Shown here: positions 1 through 8,918 of the stretch, piece after piece | How positions within the stretch are numbered: position 1 is the first letter of the stretch | Layout of the letters: each line of letters starts with the position of its first letter | NCBI GenBank assembly: GCA_004335635.1 | Contig: QAXH01005898.1 | Coordinates: forward strand, 1 to 12,736 | DNA length: 12,736 nt | Direction: 5' to 3' | Origin: Chloromonas sp. AAM2 | Taxonomy: Eukaryota; Chlorophyta; Chlorophyceae; Chlamydomonadales; Chlamydomonadaceae | Translations under genes and position numbers: made by a program | Notes under the pieces: generated by a model | Seen by the model: only the letters and a program-made list of their open reading frames with translations | Told to the model about the DNA's origin: nothing | Databases searched by the model: none

Positions 1-1084
1 GACCATGGTCGCCACCCTCATACTTTCCTGACATTCGGCCCCCCCAGGGGGCAAGGCTGAGGGAACATTTTAGCATTCACTTCTGTGTTTGCAAGTCTGT
101 GCGGGACACACGCAGGGTTTGGCATCAAAAACGCCTTTCCTATCATATATCGTGGCATCAAGTCCAGGGTGTGGCCGCATGCCAGGAGGTGAGGAATGTA
201 ACGGTAGGGTCACACTCTGGCCGGTGTGAGGTGAGTAGTTCGTCACGTGGGGCCACCCACTGCGAAAGGTGATAAGTGGAGAACGATATCTCCTCGCACA
301 CAAATATGTGAGGAACCCGGTTCATAGCTGGGCACGATGTCTACCCTGATCATGGTACTCCCTCGAGTCATTTGGCATTGAGCGCTAAACGTAAGATTGA
401 TTGACTTGTTACGTCAGGGAAGCCGTCAAAGGACACGGGACAGGTTGTGATACAGTAGCCGTTGCAAAAGCTGACCTGTCGTAATGGCTGGCTTCGACAA
501 CAAAGCTAACAGTATGATCGTAAAGCTGACCTGAAAGGAAAGCTCAGACTGCAGAGATAGCCTAGCGGAATAGCTGTGGCTGTACGTCTGGTGACTCACT
601 CTTCGCACGCAGAAAGGTAGTCAGATGATCAGACGGCAACTTCTTACAGGATGTCAAGAGCCTTGCTTCACTCGACCGAGTGGCAATGTGTGGCTTGAAG
701 ATAAGAAGAGGAATGTACTAGTGTCTTGCCCTGGGTTAAATACCAGTGGCTAAAAGGTAATGCATGTGAGCGTCTCTACTTTACAGTTGGCACTGAAAGG
801 GCGCTCTCATGTAACAGCAATGGATCTTGTGGATCCAGAGATAACGGTAAGTATGAAGGCAAGCAATGCATAAACGAACACGACAGGTAGTGGAAGCGAT
901 TTGTGAATAAGATAGCGATGTTGTAAGAAAGTAAATGTCGTGCAGAGTCTTGTGAGGAAGTCATGAGTATGCGTGCTGTGCCTTGTCAAGTTCTAACTAT
1001 TGAAGTACGGCAGATATGACAGGCGTGCTAGTTAAACATAGCTGTAACAGACAGGTAACATCCTACTCCTGTTACAGGTTGTGT
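1..1084. other. Left-edge stretch without a supportable gene
   Basis: All reading frames are short and none shows a recognisable domain. A few strings look like splice sites, for example a GAG|GTGAGT donor at 230/231 and an ACG|GTAAGT donor at 846/847. They do not assemble into a consistent exon chain, because one candidate intron would be only 30 nt. Short direct repeats (AAAGCTGACCTG near 468 and 524) and a 9-bp inverted repeat (CTGTAACAG at 1042-1050 against CTGTTACAG at 1069-1077) are present. The stretch may be intergenic, a noncoding transcript or an eroded mobile element. Confidence 0.5.
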
Positions 1085-1112
1085 ACCGCCCTGACCTACC
1101 CTGAGCAAGAAA
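1085..1112 (+). repeat. 28-bp dispersed repeat, copy 1
   Basis: These 28 bases (beginning ACCGCCCTGACC and ending GAGCAAGAAA) recur without mismatch at 10135-10162, inside kinesin intron 1. In both places a palindrome ends exactly 6 nt upstream (CCTGTTACAGG at 1068-1078 here). Identity stops sharply on both sides. This suggests a conserved end of a dispersed element or a small copied fragment, but the family is not recognised. Confidence 0.75.
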
Positions 1113-1255
1113 GGAGAAGAACAAAGGCAGAAAAGGCAGGAACGAACGAGACAGAAAGAAAGGCAACCAGCCACGAAAAACAGGAACAGAGCACAGAACG
1201 TGCATACAAAGCGGCTTAGTCCAATCGCCACAAGCAAGGTGCCCATGCATGCCAT

Positions 1256-1385
1256 GCAAAGAGTCCACGCGTTGCGAGCCATCAGAAGAGTCCATGCGAG
1301 CCAAGGCAACAGTCCATGCGTGCCATGAAAAGAGTTCCTGCGATGCTAGCCACGAGATGAGTCCAGGCAAGCCATGACAGCATGC
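1256..1385. repeat. Degenerate tandem repeat around GAGTCCATGCG..GCCA
   Basis: About five imperfect units, each starting near GAGTCC or GAGTTCC and followed by GCG and GCCA or GCAAG motifs, lie head to tail with a spacing of roughly 20-30 nt. Start points are near 1260, 1286, 1310, 1332 and 1359. Minus-strand frames run open through it (TCC/CAT-rich codons), but the translations are low-complexity and carry no domain, so I treat it as a decayed minisatellite and not as coding sequence. Confidence 0.5.
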
Positions 1386-1835
1386 AAGAGTGCCACCAAC
1401 AGCTTGGCTGCTCAGCCGTGCCGCCACCCTAACACGGTTGCCATCTTAGGCCCGTCCTTTGCTTCTAGCTGCGCCTGCTAAACCCATGTCTGACAGCCTT
1501 TGTTGGTCCTCAGTGCTTTGACTTGTGTGTTCTTTGCTCATTGCGCCTTGAAGTTGCCTGCTGCTGCTCAGGGTTGCTTAGGACAGTATCCAGTCTGGTC
1601 TCTTGCATGTCTTGCTAGCATTCTCGCTCGGTGCGTGTGGGCCCCCCTGATGTAATCAATACACATTGAGGTACCAGTAGTCAAGCCACATCACTCGTGT
1701 CGCCATCCTCGTGATCCTGCACTGTGCTGCTTTCTGCCTTGTCTTCTTCTTTTGTGCCCTGTGCATCACGGTCATCCCTGATGATGGTTGTGCACTGCTG
1801 CCCGGCCTTCCTTAACCATGCTAACCAGCGTCCGC

Positions 1836-1880
1836 TTACATCAGCCTACCCGAATGCGAATAGCACTGTGTAAAGGGGAT
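1836..1880. repeat. 45-bp direct repeat A, copy 1
   Basis: This block starts TTACATCAGCCTACC and ends in GGGAT. It matches 2198-2242 at 39 of 45 positions with no gap, 362 bp away. Read on the minus strand, both copies contain GATGTAA, so the algal polyadenylation pentamer is duplicated with the block. Confidence 0.75.
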
Positions 1881-2134
1881 ACAGGGATTTCCATACAGGT
1901 CGTAAAGGCGTGCTGGCCGATTTGGTCAGGGTCGTCAGAACAATCAATAAAAATGTAGCGAATTGAATGACACGAGGATGGATACAGTCACAGGTTTTGG
2001 CAACAGTTACTGCCACCATCGAACAGACCAATTGTTGTGTGGCTGCTTGTGCCTGTGAAAGGCACAGATGTTGGAATGCGCAGCGTATTGTGCGGTGTGG
2101 CCCCTGGAACTCAGCCTATGTGTGAGGCCAGAGC

Positions 2135-2162
2135 TTTCTGGATTCTCTTGACCCAGCAGCTA
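2135..2162. repeat. 28-bp direct repeat B, copy 1
   Basis: Matches 2610-2637 at 25 of 28 positions, ending in the shared string TTGACCCAGCAGCTA. Repeat pairs A and B occur in the same order, so a larger segment may have been duplicated and then diverged (units of about 325 and 440 bp). Confidence 0.65.
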
Positions 2163-2197
2163 CTAGTAGCCGCGGCCTGATGTGATGTAGCGATGAA

Positions 2198-2202
2198 TTA
2201 CA
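2198..2202 (-). terminator. Candidate TGTAA polyadenylation signal of the AP2 gene
   Basis: TTACA on the plus strand reads TGTAA on the minus strand, the motif that replaces AAUAAA in many green algae. I found no other minus-strand TGTAA between here and the stop codon at 2819, which gives a 3' UTR of about 620 nt. A second candidate lies at 1836-1840 in the duplicated block. The assignment is inferred from motif and position only. Confidence 0.4.
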
Positions 2203-2242
2203 TCAGCCTACCAGAACCCGTATAGCACTGTGTGAAAGGGAT
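2198..2242. repeat. 45-bp direct repeat A, copy 2
   Basis: Second copy of the block at 1836-1880 (39 of 45 identical). It probably lies at the very end of the AP2-gene 3' UTR and supplies the proximal TGTAA signal. Confidence 0.75.
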
Positions 2243-2818
2243 CAAGAGGGCCCACCTGTCCTACACATCCACCGGTATATGCAGCAACTGGCCGGTTTCC
2301 ACGGAGCACGGTCACCCGCCTGGTCTCGCGCATAGCCGAGTTCCAGGGCCCGCACCCCGCAAGGCGTCACTTGAAGGGACGCAAAAAATTGATGAAGAGA
2401 TTGGTGAAGAGATTGCAGCACCAAGCCAGAGGTTGAGCAACAAGGTCAATCAGAAGTTCTCAGTTGCATCTAACCTATATGCATACACAGTAGGTCATAC
2501 ACAGTTGTCATTTCCCATGCTAGGCCTAAAGCTCCGTGGATGTGCTTTGGTGAAGTACCAGCTACCCACCAGTCACTGGCCACTACAGTGCGGATGTAGG
2601 GCAGTGGGATCTCTGGAATCCCTTGACCCAGCAGCTATGTGTATCTGCCCATGTAATGCAACGGTGAAGTCTCACCATTCTGTATGCTGTCTCTCAGGGT
2701 TGCAATGGGCCCGCTGGTCCATGCCAGACGACTGCATGGCTGCTGCATGCACCCTACGTGCAGCTGATCCTTTGGTCACATGGCTTCAACCGCCGTAACC
2801 GCCCTCCTGGTGCATGCC
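2203..2818 (-). other. Probable 3' UTR of the AP2 gene
   Basis: This stretch follows the TAG stop at 2819-2821 on the minus strand and has no continuation of the AP2 protein. A 188-codon plus-strand frame covers most of it but starts at GTG and has no recognisable domain, so I did not call it. It includes the second copy of repeat B (2610-2637). Confidence 0.4.
2610..2637. repeat. 28-bp direct repeat B, copy 2
   Basis: 25 of 28 identical to 2135-2162, 475 bp away. The spacing differs from repeat A (362 bp), so the two duplicated units have gained or lost about 110 bp relative to each other. Confidence 0.65.
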
Positions 2819-5800
2819 CTATGCATCACGTGAGATCCTGGCAGGCAGTGGCTGCCGCTGCTGCTGCTGCCGCCAGTCCAACCCATGCTGCGGCCCGTCC
2901 TCACGATGCCGCTCTTCACAGTCCCCATGATGCGGCCTGTCACCTGCATGCGTTTCATTCCCATGATACATCCGATCACCGGAATGCCGCCTTTTGGACG
3001 GAAGGCTGCCTAGATTGTGTTGCCCAGACCGCCGCTTGAATGGTTTGCTGAGACTGTGCGTGTGTGATTGAATGCAGTCATCTGGAGCATGATGCTGGTT
3101 CCAACCGTCGCTGGGCAATGGGCCCCTTCCCACGTCACACAAGGCAGAGCACGAGATCACGTCCGTGCTGGTCTCATCCGTGCCAAAAGCCTCTTGAATC
3201 AGCTGCTGATAGTTGTCTTTGTGGAAGTTGGTGCGTACAAATGGACCACTGGTTCGGATCATGAAGCCGTCATAGGCCCTGGCAGCCTCAACAGGGGATG
3301 CAAATGAACCGATCTTGAGCTGCAAAAAAAGGTGGGCAGGTGGAGTGGTTACAATGAACAGTGTCTGCTGAGCTGTGCAGCGCATTGGCCTGTCGCCTGC
3401 TTGGCATTGGTGATAAAGGGACAGGCGCTGCTGTGATGCATGTCGAGCACTCCTGGGCCAGCACACCCTGCTGCACACGCTGATGTTCCCCGATCCTTCT
3501 CCCATGCTGCAAACTAGCAGTACTCAAACTTCTGTTCAGTGTTAAAAGACCATAACGACCTGCAAAACAGCCAACTACTCATGTCCTTTCGGCAGGCGCA
3601 GCTTGCCCACCTTGTTGCCATCCAGGCGGCAGTACGCCCGGTACTCCCGCCCGCCCTCCTTGTCAAGACACAGCCACACGCCTAGGAATCCCTCAACCTG
3701 CCAGTGACAATCAAGTCGATTATGTTTCGGTTTCGTGTGATTGTCGTAGGTTTCTCACGCCTTATCTAAAACCCCTGGGGCGGACTTCATAACTCAAGTC
3801 GTGGCCAGGCGAGACATGTTTCTGGCTCAGATGGCTTGATGCTTACGGCCACTTGAGGAATGACACAGATGTAGGAACACACACGCAATCACCCGTCACT
3901 CCCAGCTTATCTGTTTCACTTGTGAGGACGCCACGGATGTACTGAGACACAGCACACACACGTGCACACACCTGCCAGATTCTGCGTGGATGTGGCGCAG
4001 CGGAGGCGATGTCTGCTCCCCACACACGCCGCTGCCTGCCTTCGGCTTCACACGATCGCTCCGGTGCCCCTCCACCTGCGCTGCCTTGACCCCGAGCCTC
4101 GGGACTGCCTTCCCAGAACGGAGCGTTCTGGCTGCACGCGGGCTGGGAATGCGACACATGATGCGCCAGCCGCTCCTGTTGCGGTGATTCGTGCGCGCCA
4201 GAATGCTGTGTGGGCTGAGACGTGGGCTGGAAAACGCGATGTGCCAGGTGCAGGAAAGTGTGTGCATTCGCCGCGCCGGAATGCGTGGGCTGGCCGGCCA
4301 CGGAGGCCAACGGCTTGCGATGCTGGGTGGGCAGACTGGAAGGTGTTGCGGCAGGAGGTGGGGAGCTAGCAGGTGGGGCGCCATCTGTGTCGATCTGTAC
4401 CGCTGTCGGGGTGCAGCTGGGCTGCTGCTCCTGCTGGTGTAGCCGTGCAGGCGGCGCATTAGGCATGGAGGCTACGTTGGGCTGTTCTGCTGTCGGGGTG
4501 CGGCTGGGCTGGGGCTGCTGCGCACTGCAGTTGTTCCCTTCTGCAGATATGGCGACCGCGTCAGGTGTGGATACCTGTGCTTCGTGCTGCTGCTGTTGTT
4601 GCTGGCGCTGGTGCATCTGTTGCTGGTGTGGTTGGTGCTGGTGTAGCTGGTGCGGCTGGTGTGGCTGGTCCTGGTGTGGCTGGTCGTGGTACAGCGGCTG
4701 TTGCTGCTGCAGATCCTGATGTCGCTTCTGCTGCTGCTGCTGCTGGTCCTGGTGCGGCTGGTGTGGCTGGTGCTGTTGTAGCTGTGGCTGGTTCTGGTGC
4801 GACTTCCGCTGGTGTGGCTGGTCAAGGAGCGGCAGCTGTTGCTGCTGCTGGTCCTGGTGCTGCTGGTGTGGCTGGTCCTGGTGTGGCCGATCGTGGTGCG
4901 GCAGCTGTTGCCGTTGCTGATCCTGGTGCGGCTTCTGCTGTTGCTGGTCCTGGTGCGGCTGGTGTGGCTGGTCCTGGTGCCCCTTCTGCTGTTGTTGCTG
5001 CTGGTCCTGATGCGGATTCTGCTGTTGGCGCTGGCACGGCAGCGGTTGCGGCTGTTGCTGGTGGTGTAGCTGTGTGGATGGCGGACTAGGCATGGAGGGC
5101 AAGAAGGGCTGTTCATCCTCCTCCATGGCATCTGGATCATCTAGGATTAACAGTGCTTCCAACTCTGGAACCTCGATAGCTGACCCCAGCAAACCACCAG
5201 GAGAGCACATGTGCGGCTGTGATTGTGGAGAAGCCAGATGTGCTTGACCTTGATTGTATCGGAAGGAAGCATCCCTACCATGCTGCTGCTTGTGGTGCTG
5301 CCACTGCGGCTGCCCTGCTGCATTTTGGTCTGTCAGTCTACGTGACCCTATCTCCTTCTTACTGTCTGGAGATGGCAGCTGCTTAGTGAACATGGCAAGG
5401 GTGGCGAATATGCTGTCTTGCATCGGTACGTTCACCTGGTGATGCAGGTCGTCTGCATTGGCCCGGGGTAGGGACAAGGGCAGGATACCCAGCATCCCTG
5501 TGTTCAAATCCAACGAGGCCAGGGCGGGCAGCTCACACTGCATGCCAGCCTGACCATGCAACTCTAGGCCATGTGCATGGATCTGGAAAATTGGCATGTC
5601 AGAAGCATGAGCTGTGGGAGTAAGCTGTGCCGGTTGGTTTGCAGAGCTGCGAGACAGATGGGTTTGAAGCTGCGGCAGTGCGTTCTGTGTGTGGCTGGCG
5701 GGTGGGGCCAGTGCTAGCGCGAACGCTGTATCCGCGCCCACCAACTGCCAAACATCATCCGCCGCATCCAGAATGAGACACTTTGCTTCCTGGCCATTGA

Positions 5801-6523
5801 GCTCTGACGAGCAACCAAACGCTCCACCCTGCTCAGTTGTGACCGTTCGAAGCGTGCCATTTCCCACTCCGTCCTCGTCGTTGCCGGCACCCAGTGCCCC
5901 GGCCGGTTCCTTACGACGCAGCTTTCTGCCGGCTGTGGGATTGACCCAGCTGAAGGCCTCACTGCGGGCTTGTGCGATCATGGCATCAATGCGTGCTCGG
6001 CTACCGCTCCCGGGGGTGTAGTGGGAGGCTCGAAAGTTGAGATCGCGGTCGTCCGGCCGCTGGCTTAGCTGTGCAATGTCGGCCGCATGGGCTGCAATCT
6101 CAACGCTGGCAAAGTACCTGTAAGCAGAGCCAGTGCTTCTTTCTGACATGAAAATGTGTCAATTATTTCCAACACAAGACACTGGCAAAGGTAAGCAGAC
6201 ACCAAGCAGGCATGGGGTCATGGACGGCTGCAGGATCAAATCATGCATGATCACAGCCAGGCCCTGCATTGTTCAAATTTAAGGATACCTTGGCAAACCG
6301 CTACTCGGTGTGTGCTCTCAACTTCCTGTCAGAATAATTTCCTGCCCAAGAGAACATGGCGTGTGGGCCCGTTCAAACCCTAAAGCTATACTTCCTTACC
6401 CAGCCCCTGCGCATTTGCCATGCACCCAGCATGATGATCAACCTATACGCGTTGCTTTCTCATCCCCTTTGGCCACTCTGTGCCACACAGTATCGACACA
6501 GGTGTGATACTGACTTACAAACG

Positions 6524-6555
<32 letters not shown>

Positions 6556-8580
6556 TGCACCCTCTCTCTCTCTCACATACACACTCGCTCACCCGATGTG
6601 CGTCCTCTGGGGCTTGGGCCCCCTGGCCCGGTATCTGCCCCGCTTGATCTCCCACGTCACGTTCTTGTACAAAGGGTTGCCGTTGGGGTCGAGCTGTTGA
6701 CTGCACGTGCTGCGCCAGGCGCGTAGGTTGTGCGCTGGCTGAAGCTCGTCGGCTGCTTCAGATGGTGGCGATTCCGGTGCTGGTTTTTTTACAGCGCGTT
6801 TCTTCTTTGTACGGCTATTCCCGGTCTGTTTCATCCGCTGCCTGCGAGGCCGGCCAGACGCATGTGCACACTGCATGTCCAATGATGATTTTGGCTGCAT
6901 GACGGGGTCTAACAATGCATCAGTGCCGGCTGTGTCACCTGTCTCAACTGCTTGGTCACCGGCTCGGACGATGCTTACTGTAGCCTGTGAGTCAGTGGGA
7001 CTGCGAGGCTGCTGTGCTGCTTGTGCAGATGCACTACCATGCTGCAGGCCTGCTGACATGCATGGGCTGCTCGGCTGTGGTATTGCTTGCATGTCGACCT
7101 CCATTGATTGGTGTGCATCGGGGCTGCAAAGATGCAGTGTTGACGGCGTGCTGGGGTGGCTTGAGTGTGCACATGGATCGCTGCACGCACGCGGCGCTGC
7201 CTGCACACCGGGGCTGCATGCGTGTGGTGCTGCCTGCACACCGGGGCTGCATGCGTGCGGCGCTGCCTGCACACCGGGGCTGCATGCGTGCGGCGCTGCC
7301 TGCACACCGGGGCTGCATGCCATCGGCGCTGCCTGCACACCCGGGCTGCATGCCATCGGCGCTGCCTGCATAACGGGGCTGCATGCCATCGGCGCTGCCT
7401 GCACACCAGGGCTGCATGCCATCGGCATGGGCAGGCAACCAGGCTTTGCTGCCACTTGTTCGTCACAGCCTGCCAACAGCAATTTCTGATGTACGTCCAG
7501 CCTGGCAGTTGTAATGCTAACAAACTGCATGCTCAGACTGCTGGCTGCCTCGGTTCCTTGCTGGCATACACTCTCGCTCTCCTGTGACACGTTTGTGGAA
7601 GGATTGCTAGTGCATGGTGCAGCATGTATGCATGGGCTGCCAATGGCTTTCACTGCCTGCATGTCATGCGCGCCTTCTGCTGCTTGTGTGTGCAAGTATG
7701 CACTGCTGCTTGATGGCTTTGCTGCCAATGTAGCTTGCTGTTGACAAGCAATTGCTGGTTTTCCTGATTGAGCAAGTGTGCAGGCGTTGGAATTGGGGCA
7801 GGCCACGGGCTGCTTTGTCGGGTGTTGCCATCTGGCAGTGCTCTGTCTGCTGCCAAGGGTTTGGCTTAATCTGCTGGCCTGTAGAAGTGCAGTAAGATCG
7901 AGGACTGGTAGCTGCTGCTGCTGCCGAGACCAGGCCAGCGCCATGCGTTGCTGTCTCAGCAACTCCAGCGTATGTTTATCCTACAGTAACACCAGGTGAT
8001 CCAGTGATGCAGGGAGGGCAGATGGCAGGTGAACAAGGGGCACAGCTCTACACGGCGTCACCATACACGACAAGGGGTGAATTGTGATTTGCGCATGCAT
8101 GTGTTCATTTGCGTAACCGCGAGCTGTCAATCCTTGTTCGGCGCCAATGCCAGGTTATCACATACCGTGAGATCAGGGAATAAATTTGAAGGCGATTGTT
8201 GCAGCACTCTGTCCATGACTTGACGCACAGCCGCTCGGACTGAGTTTGGCATTGACGAGCTGTCACTGCGGCTCTGATGCACGTAGATGCCCTTCTCATC
8301 ATGATAGCAGTCTATCTCACCTGCAAATCACGTCAACGTAACATGGAAGCAAGTCAAGAGCCCGCACGTCGAAATGACCGCTCAACCCTTGAATGTCCAG
8401 CTCACCCGGCTTCATCGGCTTTGTTGTGAGGACGGTTGGAGCTGTAGCGCTGCTGGAACGCCGGTTCTTCTCGCGACCGGGAGGGAGACGGATAACGGAT
8501 GACGGAGCAGCTGTTCCCATCATAGGGTTCCGAAACAGGTCCGCAGGCCCGTCATGGCAGCATGCTGCAGCGCCATCCAT
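2819..8580 (-). CDS. Two-AP2-domain transcription factor with long Gln/His-rich linker
   Basis: Six exons, joined on the minus strand: 8580-8406, 8320-8166, 7980-6593, 6117-3972, 3697-3611 and 3319-2819 (about 1,483 residues). All introns are GT-AG and every junction agrees in phase: G|GT after codon 58, ACG|GAT, GG|G, CAG|GTT and AAG|CTC. The first domain (about residues 547-601) starts [16 protein letters not shown] and continues across the third intron as [20 protein letters not shown] to DLNF. The second (about 1289-1349) starts VEGFLGVW and continues as [17 protein letters not shown] to VRTNF. Also visible are an 11-residue repeat (seven copies, about 297-373), a basic stretch [11 protein letters not shown] (about 500-510), an acidic patch (about 885-911), a Gln/His tract (about 923-1084) and C-terminal basic clusters FKRRS and SKRRH. 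AP2 domains bind DNA, so a nuclear regulator is expected; its targets are unknown. The start is the first ATG after an in-frame TAG (8632-8634) and has purine -3 and G +4. An unseen upstream exon remains possible. Confidence 0.85.
3224..3697 (-). other. Second AP2 DNA-binding domain (split over two exons)
   Basis: Exon 3697-3611 encodes VEGFLGVW through [11 protein letters not shown]. Exon 3319 onward encodes [17 protein letters not shown] and then a segment ending GPFVRTNF. Together they follow the AP2 plan: three beta strands, the turn before (L)GSF, the EAARAYD amphipathic helix and the closing NF. The intron between them (3610-3320) is phase 0. The usual YRGV start is diverged to FLGV, and the acidic-residue-rich 'WAAEIRD' core is replaced by [12 protein letters not shown] contact residues may therefore differ from plant AP2/ERF proteins. 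Confidence 0.85.
4584..5069 (-). repeat. Gln/His-rich coding tract (CAG/CAC/CAA)
   Basis: About 160 residues made mostly of Q, H, P and D. A loose motif of the type (H)[14 protein letters not shown] is repeated many times, with Q runs up to six. On the plus strand it is CTG/GTG/TGG-rich and gives long meaningless frames. It lies between the acidic patch and the second AP2 domain. Such tracts are common in algal regulators, are probably disordered, and often vary in length between strains. Codons mix CAG and CAA, so it is not a pure triplet expansion. Confidence 0.9.
5103..5183 (-). other. Acidic-hydrophobic patch, possible activation segment
   Basis: The AP2-protein segment beginning [16 protein letters not shown] and continuing through a MEEDE run alternates acidic residues with bulky hydrophobics (L, I, F) and ends in Pro/Ser. 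That pattern resembles acidic transcription-activation segments. It sits just before the Gln/His tract, another feature often found in activators. The activity is inferred from composition only. Confidence 0.35.
6033..6672 (-). other. First AP2 DNA-binding domain (split by a 475-bp intron)
   Basis: The end of the 1,388-nt exon reads [16 protein letters not shown] and continues to THI plus GG. The next exon supplies the missing G and continues [17 protein letters not shown] and on to DLNF. The spliced product fits the AP2 fold: YKNV for YRGV, RYRAR for WRAxI, IGYF for [12 protein letters not shown] for EAARAYD and LNF at the end. The phase-2 intron (6592-6118) cuts the domain inside the conserved IG turn. 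Without splicing neither half would be recognised. Confidence 0.85.
6523..6586. repeat. (CT)n/(CA)n compound microsatellite in an AP2-gene intron
   Basis: Alternating CT and CA dinucleotide runs (CTCTCT.., ACACAC.., CTCTCT.., ACATACACAC) lie within 5-70 nt of the 5' splice site at 6592/6591. In the pre-mRNA this gives a GU- and GA-rich segment directly after the donor of the intron that splits the first AP2 domain. GU-rich elements near donors can influence splicing; no effect is shown here. Confidence 0.9.
7192..7422 (-). repeat. In-frame 33-bp minisatellite, seven copies
   Basis: Seven head-to-tail copies of an 11-residue unit, consensus (M/H)[10 protein letters not shown], then a broken eighth (RACSDP). 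Copy 2 reads SPVMQ instead of SPGVQ. The first four copies begin with Met and the last three with His, so the array falls into two homogenised blocks. The period is a multiple of three and no copy breaks the frame. Each unit adds one Cys, giving a regular Cys spacing of 11 residues. Confidence 0.95.
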
Positions 8581-8918
8581 CCCGCTGCAGCAGGCAGGGC
8601 TCACTATGATGCGTAGCTCCGCAATACACAACTAAGGCAGTCAGCTTCAAATGCCAGCCGGCATCGGCAACCCGAATTGGCTAGCTCGACTGGTCACGGT
8701 CACATGCGTGGAGAATCGGCACAATGACATGCCTACAGGAAAAGCCACAGTGCCAGCTGTGATCATAAAGTGGTCGTAGCGGTTACTGTGGAGCCCAAGC
8801 AAGTTTGATTGCGAGAGCTTACAGTTCCAGGCGTGCTGCACGACAGCTGCAGGAAATGGGGTAATGCAGCACTCTCTAACTCAGGGCAATCCGAAGTCAG
8901 ACGGACCCACACCTGCAA
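8581..8918. promoter_or_regulatory. Shared intergenic region of divergent AP2 and kinesin genes
   Basis: The 338 bp between the two start codons contain no coding frame with support and must hold both 5' UTRs, and probably both promoters unless further 5' exons exist. A CCAAT string occurs on the minus strand at 8680-8676, about 100 bp before the AP2-gene start. A weak CATAAAG lies on the plus strand near 8763, about 150 bp before the kinesin start. No strong TATA box is seen. The motif assignments are low-confidence. Confidence 0.5.

Larger units (their letters stand above)
1386..2197. other. Intergenic stretch with no supportable gene
   Basis: Pyrimidine-rich on the plus strand (about 1440-1830), with no long frame and no recognisable product. 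A TGTAA motif sits at about 1651 on the plus strand (in CTGATGTAATC), so the 3' end of an unseen or decayed plus-strand transcript is conceivable. The right half holds the first members of two duplicated short blocks, listed separately. Confidence 0.5.

Noticed and set aside
51..846. Possible multi-exon plus-strand gene (open segment 51-230, candidate exons 650-756 and 787-846)
   Set aside because: Individual splice strings look good, but the intron between the last two would be 30 nt, phases do not chain without stops, and the translations match nothing I recognise.
1028..1427. Minus-strand frames of 93 and 131 codons
   Set aside because: They run through a degenerate tandem repeat and a purine-rich stretch; the translations are low-complexity and the two frames overlap each other.
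2232..2798. 188-codon plus-strand open frame
   Set aside because: It starts at GTG inside a duplicated block, has no recognisable domain, shows no promoter, and overlaps the probable 3' UTR of the AP2 gene.
3843..3971. The 42-codon continuation of the large minus-strand frame as the true C-terminus
   Set aside because: A CAG|GTGTGT donor at 3972/3971 joins in phase to an exon that completes an AP2 domain, so the continuation is more likely intron. Retained-intron isoforms remain possible.
4222..5089. Several plus-strand frames rich in Val/Ala/Leu/Trp/Cys
   Set aside because: They are antisense shadows of the CAG/CAC-rich tract of the AP2 gene; low-complexity sequence lacks stops in most frames.
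6118..6149. ATG at 6149 as the start of a separate polyQ protein
   Set aside because: The frame starts in the middle of an AP2 domain, and an acceptor at 6118 joins it exactly in phase to the first half of that domain.
7192..7422. Regular 33-bp repeats resembling a CRISPR array
   Set aside because: There are no spacers; units are contiguous, in frame and encode an 11-residue peptide within an intron-containing nuclear gene.
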